The notes: a model not told the origin generated them from the sequence alone. A DNA stretch of 64,000 nucleotides from Rubrivivax sp. (GCA_027490215.1 JAIXYO010000066.1:62001-126000), one strand, 5' to 3'; counted from the first letter of the stretch, positions 28,491-37,891 are shown. Program-made: numbers and translations.

Positions 28491-29144
28491 ATGTTGAAAA
28501 GCAGTTTTCTTTCGGCTGCGGCTTTGATGGCGGCCCTGCTGTCGCCGGCGGTTTCTCAGGCGGCTTTCGTCAACGGGACTCTCGGATTCATTCCGTTCGG
28601 CTCGCAAGCCTCCTTCGTTGGTTCTAACTGGGCGAGCGCGACAAGTCTCACGTTTGCGTCGAATCCCCACTACGTCAACACCCTGCCGAGCGGAAACGAC
28701 TTCAACGCGGGCACGGGCGTCACACAGTTGACCGGCTTTCCGGCCGCGGCAAGTGCTCAGGTCTTCGTGTCGACCGCAGCACTGACCCTCTCCGGCGTCG
28801 GTACGACCCCGGTCTCGGTTCCGGTCACCAGCCTCTTCTCGTTCGGCAGCGGTCGCTGGCTTTTCGATCTGGTGACGCTGTCGCGCTCGAGCAGCGGGCC
28901 CAACACTGCGTCGCTGGCGGGTCAGGGTGTCCTGCGCGACACCACAGGGTTCTTCCAGAACACTCAGGCAGCATTCACCCTCAGCAATCCGACGGTGAAC
29001 GGCAACAACCTTAGCAACTATTCGGTGAGCTTTGCTGCCGGCGGCGTCAGCCCAGTCCCCGTTCCGGCGGCGCTTCCGCTGCTGGCCGCGGGTTTGGCGG
29101 CTTTTGGCGCGTTCGCGAGGCGTCGCTCCACCGCACTTGCTTGA
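28491..29144 (+). CDS. VPxPA-type C-terminally sorted exported protein
   Basis: A 217-residue secreted protein. The start at 28491 has an AGGAGC site, and an earlier in-frame ATG at 28470 does not. A signal peptide (about 1-24, ending SQAA) and a Ser/Thr/Gly/Asn-rich body lacking cysteine are followed by a C-terminal signal. That signal is VPVPAALPLLAAGLAAFGAF then RRR, which resembles the VPLPA-CTERM variant of exosortase signals rather than the VPEP form at 20432. The 184 bases before it hold no recognisable sigma-54 site. Function is unknown. Confidence 0.8.
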   Translation: MLKSSFLSAAALMAALLSPAVSQAAFVNGTLGFIPFGSQASFVGSNWASATSLTFASNPHYVNTLPSGNDFNAGTGVTQLTGFPAAASAQVFVSTAALTLSGVGTTPVSVPVTSLFSFGSGRWLFDLVTLSRSSSGPNTASLAGQGVLRDTTGFFQNTQAAFTLSNPTVNGNNLSNYSVSFAAGGVSPVPVPAALPLLAAGLAAFGAFARRRSTALA

Positions 29145-29353
29145 GGTCGCCGCATCGTCTGCGGCTTGCCGCAACACTCCGGGCGCTGAATCGAACTCCG
29201 TAGCCGCGAGCAGTGGTGGCTCGGTGGGCGGCTTCGCGTGAAAGGTATTCGGGAGCCAGCGCGAGTCATGGCGCGTGCTCCGGGGGTGTCGGGCTCGTCG
29301 AAACGCAAGGTCGTTTACTCATCCTGCGTACCTTCACATTGGCGACCGGGGCA

Positions 29354-30556
29354 TCACCTGCTGCCTGTGGGAGGCGTTGAAGCCGTGCCCTGAACCGCTG
29401 TCTGACGTGGGACGCGCATGGCGGCGTCTTCGAATGTGCCCGCCACGGCATCCAGGTGGCATGCGGCGCAGTTGCTCTTGCTCTTGACGAGTGGAAGCTG
29501 CCAGTCGGCCGCGCTGATGTCGGCGTGCTTCACCACCCAATAGGGTGTTTCGGTGATGCGCAGCGGCGTCGCGCCAGTCGGAATCGATCGATTGATCTTG
29601 AATGCCGCTTCGGTGGAACTGTTTTCGGCCGCATGGCGAACCAGGAAGGCCAGAACGCCGGCAGTTGTCTGCTCATCGAGCGCCAGGTCCGTGCCGAAGT
29701 GATCTGCTTGGCCCGCCATGATCAGCCTCCACGACCGCACAGGCAGCAGATTCGGATGGAATGCCAGATGGCAGCTGCCGCATTCCTCGCGCCACACGGG
29801 ATCGTCCGGGAGCGGCCGCCCCACGAAGGCGACGTGTGGCGAGTCTGGGCTGGCGCCGACCGGGGCAGACCCACTCAGACCGAGTTGCGCTGCGACGGGC
29901 TCATGCCACGCATAGAAGAACCACCAGCCGCCGAAGGCTGCCACCGCCAGCAACATCACTGCTGCTGATGCATTGAACGGTCTCGAGGCCACCGTGCCAT
30001 CGGGCTCGTCCTTCCTGCCGGTGAACATCGACAGCGGCAGGTTCTCCTTGTGCAGCCAACTGCCCAGCGCCACGCCCGTCAGGTGGCCGCCCACCGTCAC
30101 CATCATCAGGATGGCGAGCACTTCGTGCGCCTGCTTCATCCAGCCGGCGGCGCCAATGGACAGCAGCCCGGTGACCGCACCTTGCCCTTCCTCGCCGCCC
30201 TGCGTGAAGATGCCCGTGACGCCGACCGCCACACCCAGCACCAGCATCGCGATGATCGCCAGACTGGCGGCCGGGTTGTGGCCGATGTACGCGGCGTCTC
30301 GCCTGGCCGCGAGATCCCGCAGGTAGCGCAGACCGGCCTGCGGACTGGCGACGAAGGAGGTGAAGCGCGCGTAATGCCCACCGGTGAAGCCCCAGACCAG
30401 TCGGAAGGCGATCAGGCCCAGCATCAGATAGCCGAGGAAGATGTGAATCGACAGCCAGCGGTCGGACGTGATGGTCAGCCAGGCGCCTGCGAAGCAGGTG
30501 ACGAGCAGCCAGTGGAACAGCCGTGTCGGCAAGTCCCAGACGAGGGTGCGTTTCAC
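29354..30556 (-). CDS. Cytochrome b561 fused to a diheme cytochrome c (DHC-like) domain
   Basis: A 400-residue fusion from a GTG start (30556) just after the dhc gene. Residues 1-185 are a four-helix cytochrome b561 with WDLPTRLFHW and histidines near 15, 38, 144 and 158 as likely heme b ligands. A fifth membrane helix (about 195-216) leads to a periplasmic domain with two c-type heme sites, CGSCH (259-263) and CAACH (363-367). That domain copies the DHC protein encoded next door (HFGTD, PLRITE, SNCxACH). It probably passes electrons from quinol to DHC/SHP. The fusion is the odd point. In Rhodobacter the b-type and DHC proteins are separate. Confidence 0.82.
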   Translation of the reverse strand: MKRTLVWDLPTRLFHWLLVTCFAGAWLTITSDRWLSIHIFLGYLMLGLIAFRLVWGFTGGHYARFTSFVASPQAGLRYLRDLAARRDAAYIGHNPAASLAIIAMLVLGVAVGVTGIFTQGGEEGQGAVTGLLSIGAAGWMKQAHEVLAILMMVTVGGHLTGVALGSWLHKENLPLSMFTGRKDEPDGTVASRPFNASAAVMLLAVAAFGGWWFFYAWHEPVAAQLGLSGSAPVGASPDSPHVAFVGRPLPDDPVWREECGSCHLAFHPNLLPVRSWRLIMAGQADHFGTDLALDEQTTAGVLAFLVRHAAENSSTEAAFKINRSIPTGATPLRITETPYWVVKHADISAADWQLPLVKSKSNCAACHLDAVAGTFEDAAMRVPRQTAVQGTASTPPTGSR

Positions 30557-30590
30557 GGCGGGCTGCGGTGCCAAGGGCGATGTGATCGAC

Positions 30591-31088
30591 CTACAGCGGG
30601 ATCTTGATCGAGCGCTCGTTGAAGTCGGCCTTGTCGGCACCGGCGTGGCACGCCTGACAGTTGGAAGCGCTCTTGACGGAGGCGCGTTTCCACACGCCGG
30701 GCGGCACTTCCTCGGCGCTGTGCTTGCGCTTGAACCATTGCGCCTCGGTGATGCGCAGTGGCGCGCCTGTGCCCGTCCAGCGATTCGAAGCGTTGGCCAC
30801 CAGGAAGGCACTCACGTCCTGAACTTCCTGGGCCGTCAACGAGGCGTCCGTGCCGAAGTGCTTGTCCAGCCCCGACATCAGCTTGCGCCACGACTCGGCG
30901 GGCAGCAGGCCTGGCGCGTACGGGATGTGGCAGGCGCTGCACTCCTTGAGCCAGGTCGGGTTCAGCATGGCCGGCTGGAGCGTGCGCCCGCGTTCCTCGC
31001 CGCCATGTTTGCCGCCTTTTTCATCATCGGCCAGCACGACGCCGGGAAGCAGCGCCAGGATCAGGAGCAAGGCAGGCAGCGATTTCAT
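30591..31088 (-). CDS. dhc: Diheme cytochrome c, DHC
   Basis: A 165-residue periplasmic protein with a signal peptide (1-20), two CxxCH heme sites (CSACH 50-54, CQACH 144-148) and the conserved AESWRKLM, HFGTD and PLRITEAQWF segments. In Rhodobacter sphaeroides DHC is the electron partner of SHP and is encoded between shp and cytochrome b. The same order is seen here, with 8 bases after shp and 34 bases before the b561 fusion start. The start at 31088 is fixed by the signal peptide. Confidence 0.88.
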   Translation of the reverse strand: MKSLPALLLILALLPGVVLADDEKGGKHGGEERGRTLQPAMLNPTWLKECSACHIPYAPGLLPAESWRKLMSGLDKHFGTDASLTAQEVQDVSAFLVANASNRWTGTGAPLRITEAQWFKRKHSAEEVPPGVWKRASVKSASNCQACHAGADKADFNERSIKIPL

Positions 31089-31096
31089 GGCGGCTC

Positions 31097-31489
31097 CTAT
31101 TTCACCGACAACAGGTAGGCGATGAAGTCGCCCTTCTCGTTCGCGGTGCAGGCACGCTTGAGCACATCGCTGCAATTGCGTTTGAACCATTTCTCCACCT
31201 TGGCTGCGTCGGTGAATCTCTCGGCATTCGCCGCGGGTGCCATCGGGAGGATGTCCTTGCTCGTGGTGGCGTGCTTGCCGTGGGCCTTGGGCGAATCACC
31301 GTGGCAACTCGCGCAGGAGACACCCGCGCTCTTGGCCTGGTAGAACGCTTCACCTCGCGCCGCGGAGAAATCGACAAACGCTGCGTTCTCCTGCTTCGCC
31401 GCGGCGCGGTAGCTGTCCTGAACCGGGTTGGCCGCAACCAGCAATGGCAGTGACAGCGAGACGAGCAAGACCAGAGTGCGGTGCTGCAT
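31097..31489 (-). CDS. shp: SHP-type oxygen-binding monoheme cytochrome c
   Basis: A 130-residue protein with a signal peptide (1-20), the heme site CASCH (59-63), and the SHP-specific GKHATTSKDILPMAPAANAE region. In that region Asn88 is the candidate weak axial ligand that leaves on reduction. Two extra cysteines (106 and 114) fit the known SHP disulfide. SHP binds oxygen and nitric oxide in the reduced state. Its role in the cell is uncertain. It is first of the shp-dhc-b561 operon on this strand. A longer in-frame upstream extension lacks a signal peptide and is rejected. Confidence 0.87.
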   Translation of the reverse strand: MQHRTLVLLVSLSLPLLVAANPVQDSYRAAAKQENAAFVDFSAARGEAFYQAKSAGVSCASCHGDSPKAHGKHATTSKDILPMAPAANAERFTDAAKVEKWFKRNCSDVLKRACTANEKGDFIAYLLSVK

Positions 31490-31616
31490 GGTGTGGTTCC
31501 TCGGCGCGTCCCATGGCGGTTCGCTGACCAGGATCAGACACCTGTTGCGCTCCCTCAGTCTGTGCACTGGCGAACAGAGGGCGCGCGATCCACCTCGAGA
31601 GGCCGGGCGCCGCGCG

Positions 31617-32540
31617 TCAGCCGTTCAACCCGATCAGCAACCCCAAGGCCAGCACGGCCACAGCCAGATGGAACGCGCTCCACCACAGGTAGCGCCGTCG
31701 CGTTTTGTGCGGGGGCAGGGTGGAGATCAGGAACATGCGACCGTCGGTGGGGGCCCGCAGGATGCTGAGTTCGCCCAGCTGGCGCATCTCACGGTGCTGT
31801 TGTTCCACGGTCTTGGTGGCCAGGCGCCGCGCCAGCTCCCATTCACGCAGATCGATCTCGCCATTGCCGTCGAGGTCGAAGCGCTTCTTCAGTTGAACGG
31901 GGTCCTTTTTCCAACTGGCCAGCAGCGTGCTGACATCGGCACTGACGCTCAATGCCGTTTGCTCGCCACGCACGGTGGTGTATTCGCCCAGCACATAGAT
32001 CAGGCTGCCGGCGAACAGCATCTCCTCGACCAGCTTGTCGCCGTCTCGATACGTCACCCGTTGCTCAGGCGCCATCACTTCGGCGTGCTCGGGGTCGACC
32101 CGGCAGGCGCCGGTGCCATCTGAAATCTCGAAGGTGGTGTGGCTCGATCCGCTGTCGATCTGCTGCCATTCGCCCCGGGGCTCTTCGCGGGAGTACACGC
32201 GGTAGCGATACCAGATGCAGGCGATGTGGCTGTATGGGGTGAATATCAGCTCGCTGGGGTCGGCCTTGGCCTTGCCCATCACTTCGACATAGCCCTGGGC
32301 CGCCGAACCGATGCGAGAGGTGGCGATGTCGGCGATCGCGCGCGCGCGCCGGTAGCTGGCGGCGCTGGCCAACAGGCCGATGGCGGCGATCAGCAACAGG
32401 CAGATCGTCCTGCCTGACGCCTCCTCAAGGTGCAGCCCGAAGCCCCCCAGCAGGGTGTAGCCGATCAGGGCCAGCTGGTGGGTGTGCCGTTCGCGCAGGC
32501 CGGCCAGACGGGGCACATCGATCACCCCTGACAAATCCAT
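31617..32540 (-). CDS. GIDE-domain membrane protein with an EF-hand loop
   Basis: A 307-residue protein with two hydrophobic helices near the N-terminus (about 24-36 and 45-62) and one at the C-terminus (about 288-305). The GIDE-type beta domain between them (about 75-195: YVEVMGKA, CIWYRYRVY, FEISDGTGACRVDP) is found in MULAN-like proteins and bacterial partners of LemA. Unusually, residues 222-233 form a canonical 12-residue EF-hand calcium loop (D222, D224, N226, G227, I229, E233). No RING domain is present. It lies five bases after lemA, so the pair is an operon. Confidence 0.8.
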   Translation of the reverse strand: MDLSGVIDVPRLAGLRERHTHQLALIGYTLLGGFGLHLEEASGRTICLLLIAAIGLLASAASYRRARAIADIATSRIGSAAQGYVEVMGKAKADPSELIFTPYSHIACIWYRYRVYSREEPRGEWQQIDSGSSHTTFEISDGTGACRVDPEHAEVMAPEQRVTYRDGDKLVEEMLFAGSLIYVLGEYTTVRGEQTALSVSADVSTLLASWKKDPVQLKKRFDLDGNGEIDLREWELARRLATKTVEQQHREMRQLGELSILRAPTDGRMFLISTLPPHKTRRRYLWWSAFHLAVAVLALGLLIGLNG

Positions 32541-32545
32541 GTGTG

Positions 32546-33106
32546 TCAGGCGGTGAAGCGCTGGCCGATGTCCACGTCCTTCAGTTCCTCGCTGGCGAAC
32601 TGCAGCATCTCGAAGCGCTTGAACTTGAACCACTTCGCGATCAGCAGCTCCGGGAACTGCTCGATGCGGACGTTGTTGATGTTCACGCTCTCGTTGTAGA
32701 ACTCGCGCCGGTCAGCGATGGCGTTTTCGAGCCCGCTGATGCGCGACTGCAGGTGCAGGAATTGTTCGTTGGCCTTCAGCTCGGGATAGGACTCCACCAG
32801 TGCAAACAGGCTGCCCAGGCCGCTGCGCAGGGCGCCCTCGGCCGCGCCGAGTGCGCCGATGTTCTGCGACTCGCGTGCATCGGCGACCCGCGCGCGCGCC
32901 TGGATCACCTTCTCCAGAGTGGCCTGCTCGTGCTGCATGTACTGCTTGCAGGTGTCGACCAGCTTGGGCAGTTCATCGTGTCGCTGCTTGAGGAGCACAT
33001 CGATGTTGGCCCAGGCTTTTGCCACCGCGTTCTTCACGCTCACCAGGCTGTTGAAGAGGATCACGCCATACACCAACAGGATGGCCAGTACGAGCCAGAA
33101 AACCAT
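32546..33106 (-). CDS. lemA: LemA family protein
   Basis: A 186-residue LemA protein: an N-terminal membrane helix (about 3-22), then the long helical domain with FNSLVSVKNAVAKAWANIDVLLKQR-type sequence (split by family variation) and the conserved YPELKANEQFLHLQ and NIRIEQFPELLIAKWF-like segments. The start at 33106 places the membrane helix at the N-terminus. LemA proteins are inner-membrane proteins of uncertain function, often encoded with a GIDE- or TPM-domain protein as here. The 74 bases between it and the pyruvyltransferase-like gene show nothing recognisable. Confidence 0.88.
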   Translation of the reverse strand: MVFWLVLAILLVYGVILFNSLVSVKNAVAKAWANIDVLLKQRHDELPKLVDTCKQYMQHEQATLEKVIQARARVADARESQNIGALGAAEGALRSGLGSLFALVESYPELKANEQFLHLQSRISGLENAIADRREFYNESVNINNVRIEQFPELLIAKWFKFKRFEMLQFASEELKDVDIGQRFTA

Positions 33107-33180
33107 GCCCAAGATCGTTCTCCTTGTGTCGAGAGGGACTGCAGTCACAAGCTGTCTGTGCTGCGCCAATAGTCTGCCTG

Positions 33181-34311
33181 TCAGAGGAAGTGCTGCCGCA
33201 GTTGAGCCTCGAACGCGCGCTGTCGATCCGTGTAACCTGCACGCCAATCGCTGTGGGCAGGGGTTGCGCTGACCGTGTCGACGACCTTCTGGGCGACGTG
33301 TGGGAGGCTTGCCTGCGGCACTTCGCGCTTGGTCTCCCCCGCGATGTGAATCACTGCGCGATCAAGCCCCACCATGCCAAGCAGCACGGATTTCTTCAAT
33401 TCGTTCAGCGTCGATGAGGCAGGCGGTTCGTCGCGCACGATGCATACCGGAAGGCTGCCCTGCGACATGCTGTTCAGGGCGAAGTGGTAGGTGTCGGTCA
33501 GGCAGAAACGGGCATGTCGCATCAATGCCAGGTTGGCGACGAACCGCGTGTGCGTGAAGCGCTTGGGCCATGTTCGACCCAGCCACTGAATGGGCACCCC
33601 GCGCAGTTTCGTCAAGCGTTCGACATGTCGGACCAACTCGCTTGCGTTCTCGGCCGTCAGCGCGCGTCCAAAGCTGTAGGCGAAGTAAGGCCCGCGCCAC
33701 TGCGCCGGCGCACGGCTGCGCATCAGGCTGGCGCAGTCGAATCCGAGACTCACGTGGGGATCGGCCTGGGTTGCTTCAGACAGCCGACCGAATGAGGCGG
33801 GGTCCCTCACGACGACCGCCTCGCTGCGCTGGACGAATCGGCGCAGCGACTCGCTCACCGAGGCGTCGGCCAGCGCTGCCTCCATGCCGATGAAGCAGCC
33901 GCCGAGCGCCAGCACGCGCGTTGATGCGGGGAGCGTGCTCTCGTCAGGCAGGTACAGGCGCTGCCAGTTCTCATACGCCTGGCCCAGGTCCTCGACGCCG
34001 TGGCGTTTGATGTCCCGCAAGGCGTAGTCGGCTTGCCCCCACATGGGGTTGTTGAGAAAGTCGCCCCAGTAGACGATGGTGTCGTAGCCACGAAGCTCTT
34101 CCAGCGATCGAACCAGTCGGTGGCGCAGTGCACCGAGCCGGGGTCGCTTCTGGGTGACGAACAGGTCGTGCGTAAGGCCAAGCTTGTCGAAGAAATGTCG
34201 CGCGCCCAGGTCGACGGAATACATGCCGCTGTTGCGGACGTTGTGGGCACAAATGACGGCGATCTTCCTCAAGAGGCTAGGCGCTGGAGGGCTCGATGGA
34301 GTGCTTTGCAC
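33181..34311 (-). CDS. Polysaccharide pyruvyl transferase-like protein
   Basis: About 376 residues from a GTG at 34311 inside the end of the upstream permease gene. A TTG 13 codons later is also possible. The glycosyltransferase-B-like pattern of the pyruvyl transferase family is visible: CAHNVRNSGMYSVDLGARHFF at the start, a mid-protein VVVRDPASFGRLSE, and TDTYHFALNSMSQGSLPVC near the C-terminus (equivalent to the D-x-x-H...G-x-P acceptor site). Family members add ketal-linked pyruvate to surface sugars. No other polysaccharide gene is near, and the tight coupling to a metal importer is unexplained. The assignment is moderate. Confidence 0.55.
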   Translation of the reverse strand: MQSTPSSPPAPSLLRKIAVICAHNVRNSGMYSVDLGARHFFDKLGLTHDLFVTQKRPRLGALRHRLVRSLEELRGYDTIVYWGDFLNNPMWGQADYALRDIKRHGVEDLGQAYENWQRLYLPDESTLPASTRVLALGGCFIGMEAALADASVSESLRRFVQRSEAVVVRDPASFGRLSEATQADPHVSLGFDCASLMRSRAPAQWRGPYFAYSFGRALTAENASELVRHVERLTKLRGVPIQWLGRTWPKRFTHTRFVANLALMRHARFCLTDTYHFALNSMSQGSLPVCIVRDEPPASSTLNELKKSVLLGMVGLDRAVIHIAGETKREVPQASLPHVAQKVVDTVSATPAHSDWRAGYTDRQRAFEAQLRQHFL

Positions 34312-35140
34312 GCCGTCGGTAACTCGCTCTTGCCTGGCTGAAGGCCAGCGCTGCGAGAAAAACCATGGTCTGAACCATCACGATGGTGGGTCCGGTCGCG
34401 GCGTCGAGGTGGAAGCTGGCGATGGTTCCGATCACGCAGGAAAAAACGGCCGCCGACACGGCGATGAGGGTCAGCATGCCGAACTGCTTGGCGAGGAGGA
34501 AACCAATGGCGCCCGGCGTGATCAGCATGGCGATCACCAGGATGACGCCGACGGCCTTCAGCGACGCCACGATGGCCAGAGCGACCAACGCCAGCAATCC
34601 GTAGTGCAACAAGCCGACCGGCAGGCCCATGGCCCGGGCATGCGCCGGGTCAAAGCAGAACAGAAGCAGATCGCGGCGTTTGGCGATCACGATGGCGCTG
34701 ATCGGCGCGGCGATCAAAGAGGTCTCGATCACATCCGACCAGCGCACGCCGAGCATGTTGCCGAACAGGATGTGATTCAGATGCTGATCCGAATCTACCT
34801 TGACGAAAAGGACCAGTCCCAGGGCGAACATGCCCGAGAACACGACCGCCATGACCGCGTCTTCCTTCACGCGGCAATGCTCACGCAGATAGGCTGAGCC
34901 TGTGGTGCAGATCAAACCGGCAGCGAACGCGCCGAGCACGAGCGGGATGGACCACAGATAAGCGAGCACGATGCCGGGCAGAACGGCATGTGAGATGGCG
35001 TCGCCCATCAGCGACCAGCCCTTCAGGACCAGATAGCACGACAGCAGCGCGCAGACCGTGCCTACCAGGACAGCGATCACGAGCCCACGTTGCATGAACT
35101 CATGTGTCAAGGGCTCGGTGAACCAATGGAGCAGGCTCAT
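34277..35140 (-). CDS. Mn/Fe/Zn ABC transporter permease (second)
   Basis: A 287-residue ABC-3 family (TroD/MntB-like) permease with about eight membrane helices. The early segment SCYLVLKGWSLMGDAISHAVLPGIVLAYL is the family hallmark. The ATG at 35140 overlaps the stop of the preceding permease gene (ATGA), which rules out the much longer in-frame extension. It pairs with the upstream permease to form the membrane channel. The C-terminal tail is basic (ASYRRRAKH). Its 3' end overlaps the pyruvyltransferase-like gene by 35 bases. Confidence 0.9.
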   Translation of the reverse strand: MSLLHWFTEPLTHEFMQRGLVIAVLVGTVCALLSCYLVLKGWSLMGDAISHAVLPGIVLAYLWSIPLVLGAFAAGLICTTGSAYLREHCRVKEDAVMAVVFSGMFALGLVLFVKVDSDQHLNHILFGNMLGVRWSDVIETSLIAAPISAIVIAKRRDLLLFCFDPAHARAMGLPVGLLHYGLLALVALAIVASLKAVGVILVIAMLITPGAIGFLLAKQFGMLTLIAVSAAVFSCVIGTIASFHLDAATGPTIVMVQTMVFLAALAFSQARASYRRRAKHSIEPSSA

Positions 35141-36003
35141 GTCGTGCTGCTCGCGGCGCGTTGGGCAGCGCTCCTGCGCCAGGTGGCCAGCCGCCCATGC
35201 TTGGGCGCGAAAACGAACGCCGCAAGGAACACGAGCGTTTGAAACACCACGATCAGGCCGCCGGTCGCGCCGTCGAGAAAGTAGCTCGCATAGGCGCCGA
35301 GCCCGCCGCACAACACGCCGAACGTGACGGCCAGCATGATCATGCGGCCGAAGCGGTCGGTCAGCAGGTAGGCGGTCGCTCCGGGGGTCACAACCATCGC
35401 AATCACGAGGATCGCGCCGACGGTCTGCAAGGCGGCGACCGTGCAGGCCGACAGCAGCACGAAAAACAAGATGCTCAGGCGCAACGGATTGATGCCGACG
35501 ATGCGTGCCTGCGCCTCGTCGAAGAAGGCCAGCATCAGGTCTTTCCATTTCAAGCCGAGGATCACGAGGGAGACGGACGCGATCACAACCACCTGATTTG
35601 CATCTTCGTCAGCAATGGCAAGGATGTTGCCGTAGATCACGGATTGCAGATTGACCGAAGTCGGGTTCATCGAGACCAGGAAAAGGCCGAAGGCGAAAAG
35701 GCTGGTGAAGATGATCCCGATGACCGCGTCTTCACGCAGCAGCGTGATGCGTTTGACGGCGAGTATCGAAACTGCAGCGAGCAATCCCGAGACGAAGGCG
35801 CCCACGGCATAGGGCAGCCCCACGAGGTAAGCGATGGCCACTCCCGGCACCACCGCGTGCGACAGCGCGTCGCCCATCAGCGCCCATCGCTTCATGACGA
35901 GGTAGCACGAGAGGAAGGCGCAGACGCCAGCCACCAGGGCGCTGACCCAGATCGCCTTGAACATGTAGCTGTACTGAAACGGCTCGAGGAGCAGGTCGAT
36001 CAC
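35137..36003 (-). CDS. Mn/Fe/Zn ABC transporter permease (first)
   Basis: A 288-residue ABC-3 family permease, homologous to the next gene, with [23 protein letters not shown] near residue 33 and about eight membrane helices. The start overlaps the stop of the ATPase gene (ATGA). Two different permease genes in tandem are typical of the TroCD/SitCD type, whereas zinc importers of the ZnuABC type use one permease. This supports manganese or ferrous iron as the substrate. Confidence 0.9.
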   Translation of the reverse strand: MIDLLLEPFQYSYMFKAIWVSALVAGVCAFLSCYLVMKRWALMGDALSHAVVPGVAIAYLVGLPYAVGAFVSGLLAAVSILAVKRITLLREDAVIGIIFTSLFAFGLFLVSMNPTSVNLQSVIYGNILAIADEDANQVVVIASVSLVILGLKWKDLMLAFFDEAQARIVGINPLRLSILFFVLLSACTVAALQTVGAILVIAMVVTPGATAYLLTDRFGRMIMLAVTFGVLCGGLGAYASYFLDGATGGLIVVFQTLVFLAAFVFAPKHGRLATWRRSAAQRAASSTT

Positions 36004-36959
36004 TGCTTGTCCTCGCGTTCGCGGTCGAAGATGGCGGGGTCGGCCTTCTCGCCATAAAAGACGAGGGGACGTTCATCGTCGGTCAGCACGGTCACGGAGC
36101 GCGTGTCGGCGTCGTCATGAAGATCGCGGCCGCCCAGTCGGATGTGGCGCAGCACACCGCCAAAGGCGGTGGCGAGGTTGTCCTCGGTGAAGACCGCTGC
36201 GGTGGGGCCATAGGCAAGCACCGTGCGGTTGAAGAGAATCACCTGATCGCAGAAATTCGGAACCGATCCCAGGTTGTGGGTCGACACGAGCATCAGGCAG
36301 CCGTGATCGCGCATGCTGCGCATCAGGGCAATGATGGCGTCTTCTGTCTTGACGTCGACGCCCGTGAATGGCTCGTCCAGCAAGATGACCGTGGCCTCCT
36401 GCGCCAGCGCCCGCGCCAGGAAGACGCGCTTTCGTTGCCCACCGGAGAGCTCCCCGATCTGCCGATCCGCGAAGCCGCTCATGCCCACGCGATCGAGCGC
36501 GGCGGCAACCGCCGCATGGTCGGTCCTTGAGGCGATTCGCAAGGCATTCATGTGGCCGTAGCGGCCCATCATGACCACGTCGCGAACCAGGACAGGGAAG
36601 GTCCAGTCCACATCCTCGCTTTGCGGCACATAGGCCACGAGTCCTCGGGCCAGGGCCTCGTTGACTGGCAAGCCGGAGATGGCGACGCTGCCGCTGGCCG
36701 GCGTCAGGAAACCCATCAGCGTTTTGAACAGCGTCGATTTGCCTGACCCGTTGATCCCGACCAACGCGCAGATCGATGAACCGCCGAGCTCGAAACTGGC
36801 CCCTTCAATGGCCCGAACGCCGTTGGAATAGACGACGGAGATGTCCGTCACGCGAAGCCCTGCCGCGGGCGCTGCAACTCCGGAGCGTGAGCCCGCCCGC
36901 GTTCCGCTACTGGTCAGGCTCAGCATCGATCGGCCCAACGAAACGACCCGGCTGATCAT
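36000..36959 (-). CDS. Mn/Fe/Zn ABC transporter ATP-binding protein
   Basis: A 319-residue ATPase: Walker [11 protein letters not shown]-loop [15 protein letters not shown] (the ...DWxFP form is typical of the manganese/TroB-type ATPases), signature LSGGQRKRV, Walker [13 protein letters not shown] and switch His in LVSTHNLG. The N-terminus has about 35 extra residues before the ABC fold. The start overlaps the end of the binding-protein gene, so all four genes form one operon in the order A-B-C-D. An extended C-terminal tail of about 40 residues is unexplained. Confidence 0.92.
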   Translation of the reverse strand: MISRVVSLGRSMLSLTSSGTRAGSRSGVAAPAAGLRVTDISVVYSNGVRAIEGASFELGGSSICALVGINGSGKSTLFKTLMGFLTPASGSVAISGLPVNEALARGLVAYVPQSEDVDWTFPVLVRDVVMMGRYGHMNALRIASRTDHAAVAAALDRVGMSGFADRQIGELSGGQRKRVFLARALAQEATVILLDEPFTGVDVKTEDAIIALMRSMRDHGCLMLVSTHNLGSVPNFCDQVILFNRTVLAYGPTAAVFTEDNLATAFGGVLRHIRLGGRDLHDDADTRSVTVLTDDERPLVFYGEKADPAIFDREREDKQ

Positions 36960-37891
36960 TGGCCGAAGCCATTTGCAATGGTATCCACGGTCACCTCGAG
37001 AAGCTTCAGATAGGTCGGAACGGCGCCGGTCTTGGCCGAAAGCGAGTCAACAAAAAGGACGCCACCGTAGCGAGCTCCCGTTTCCCTCGCCACCTGCCGA
37101 GCCGGCTTGTCAGACACCGTGCTCTCGCTGAAGACGACCGGAATCTTATTCCTGCGAATCAGATCGATCAGGCGGCGAACCTGTTGCGGCGACCCCTGCT
37201 CGTCTGCATTGATCGGCCAGAGATAGGCCTCCCGCCAGCCGAAGTCGCGGGTCAGATAGCCGAATGCGCCCTCGCTGCTCACCAACCAGCGCTGAGCCTC
37301 CGGCACCTTGGAAAGCCGGGCTTTCAGTGGCTCCGCGAGGGCGCGAATCTGCTCTGAATAGGCGGCGGCATTCCTGGCGTAGACCTCGGCGTTCGCCGGA
37401 TCCGCATGAGCAAGCGCCTTGCGGATGTTGGCCACGTAGATGAGCGCACTGGAGGTCGACATCCATGCGTGCGGGTTGGGTCTGCCAAGGTAAGGGCCTT
37501 CGCGGATGCCGATCGGGACGATGCCCTCACTGGCCACAGCACTGGGGACGTTCTTCACGTTGTCAAAGAACTTTTCGAACCAGCGTTCCAGGTTCAAACC
37601 GTTCCACAGCACGAGATCGGCAGATTGGGCCTTCACCACGTCCAGCGGTGTGGGCTGGTAATCGTGGATTTCGGCGCCGGGCTTGGTGATCGATTCGACG
37701 ACCGCCGCGGTCCCCGCCACGTTCTGGGCGATGTCCTGGATCACCGTGAAGGTGGTCACCACCCGCAACTTCTTTGGTGTCTGCGCGACCGCTGGAGAGC
37801 CACTGGACAGAAGCACCACGCCGGCGGCGCAAGCGCCAACCAGCGAGCGTCGTGAGACATGGCGGTGATGAGGCGAGCGGGTCGGATTCAT
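36956..37891 (-). CDS. Periplasmic Mn/Fe-type metal-binding protein (cluster A-I)
   Basis: A 311-residue solute-binding protein. The start at 37891 gives a signal peptide with a twin-arginine-like [15 protein letters not shown], ending near AVAQ. The four metal ligands of the family are identifiable: His76 ([10 protein letters not shown]), His141 (NPHAW), Glu207 (SSEGAF) and Asp282 (VDSLS). The His2-Glu-Asp set, and the lack of a histidine-rich loop, mark Mn/Fe binders (TroA/SitA/MntC) rather than ZnuA. It delivers metal to the overlapping ABC genes. No Fur or MntR box was recognised upstream. Confidence 0.9.
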   Translation of the reverse strand: MNPTRSPHHRHVSRRSLVGACAAGVVLLSSGSPAVAQTPKKLRVVTTFTVIQDIAQNVAGTAAVVESITKPGAEIHDYQPTPLDVVKAQSADLVLWNGLNLERWFEKFFDNVKNVPSAVASEGIVPIGIREGPYLGRPNPHAWMSTSSALIYVANIRKALAHADPANAEVYARNAAAYSEQIRALAEPLKARLSKVPEAQRWLVSSEGAFGYLTRDFGWREAYLWPINADEQGSPQQVRRLIDLIRRNKIPVVFSESTVSDKPARQVARETGARYGGVLFVDSLSAKTGAVPTYLKLLEVTVDTIANGFGQ

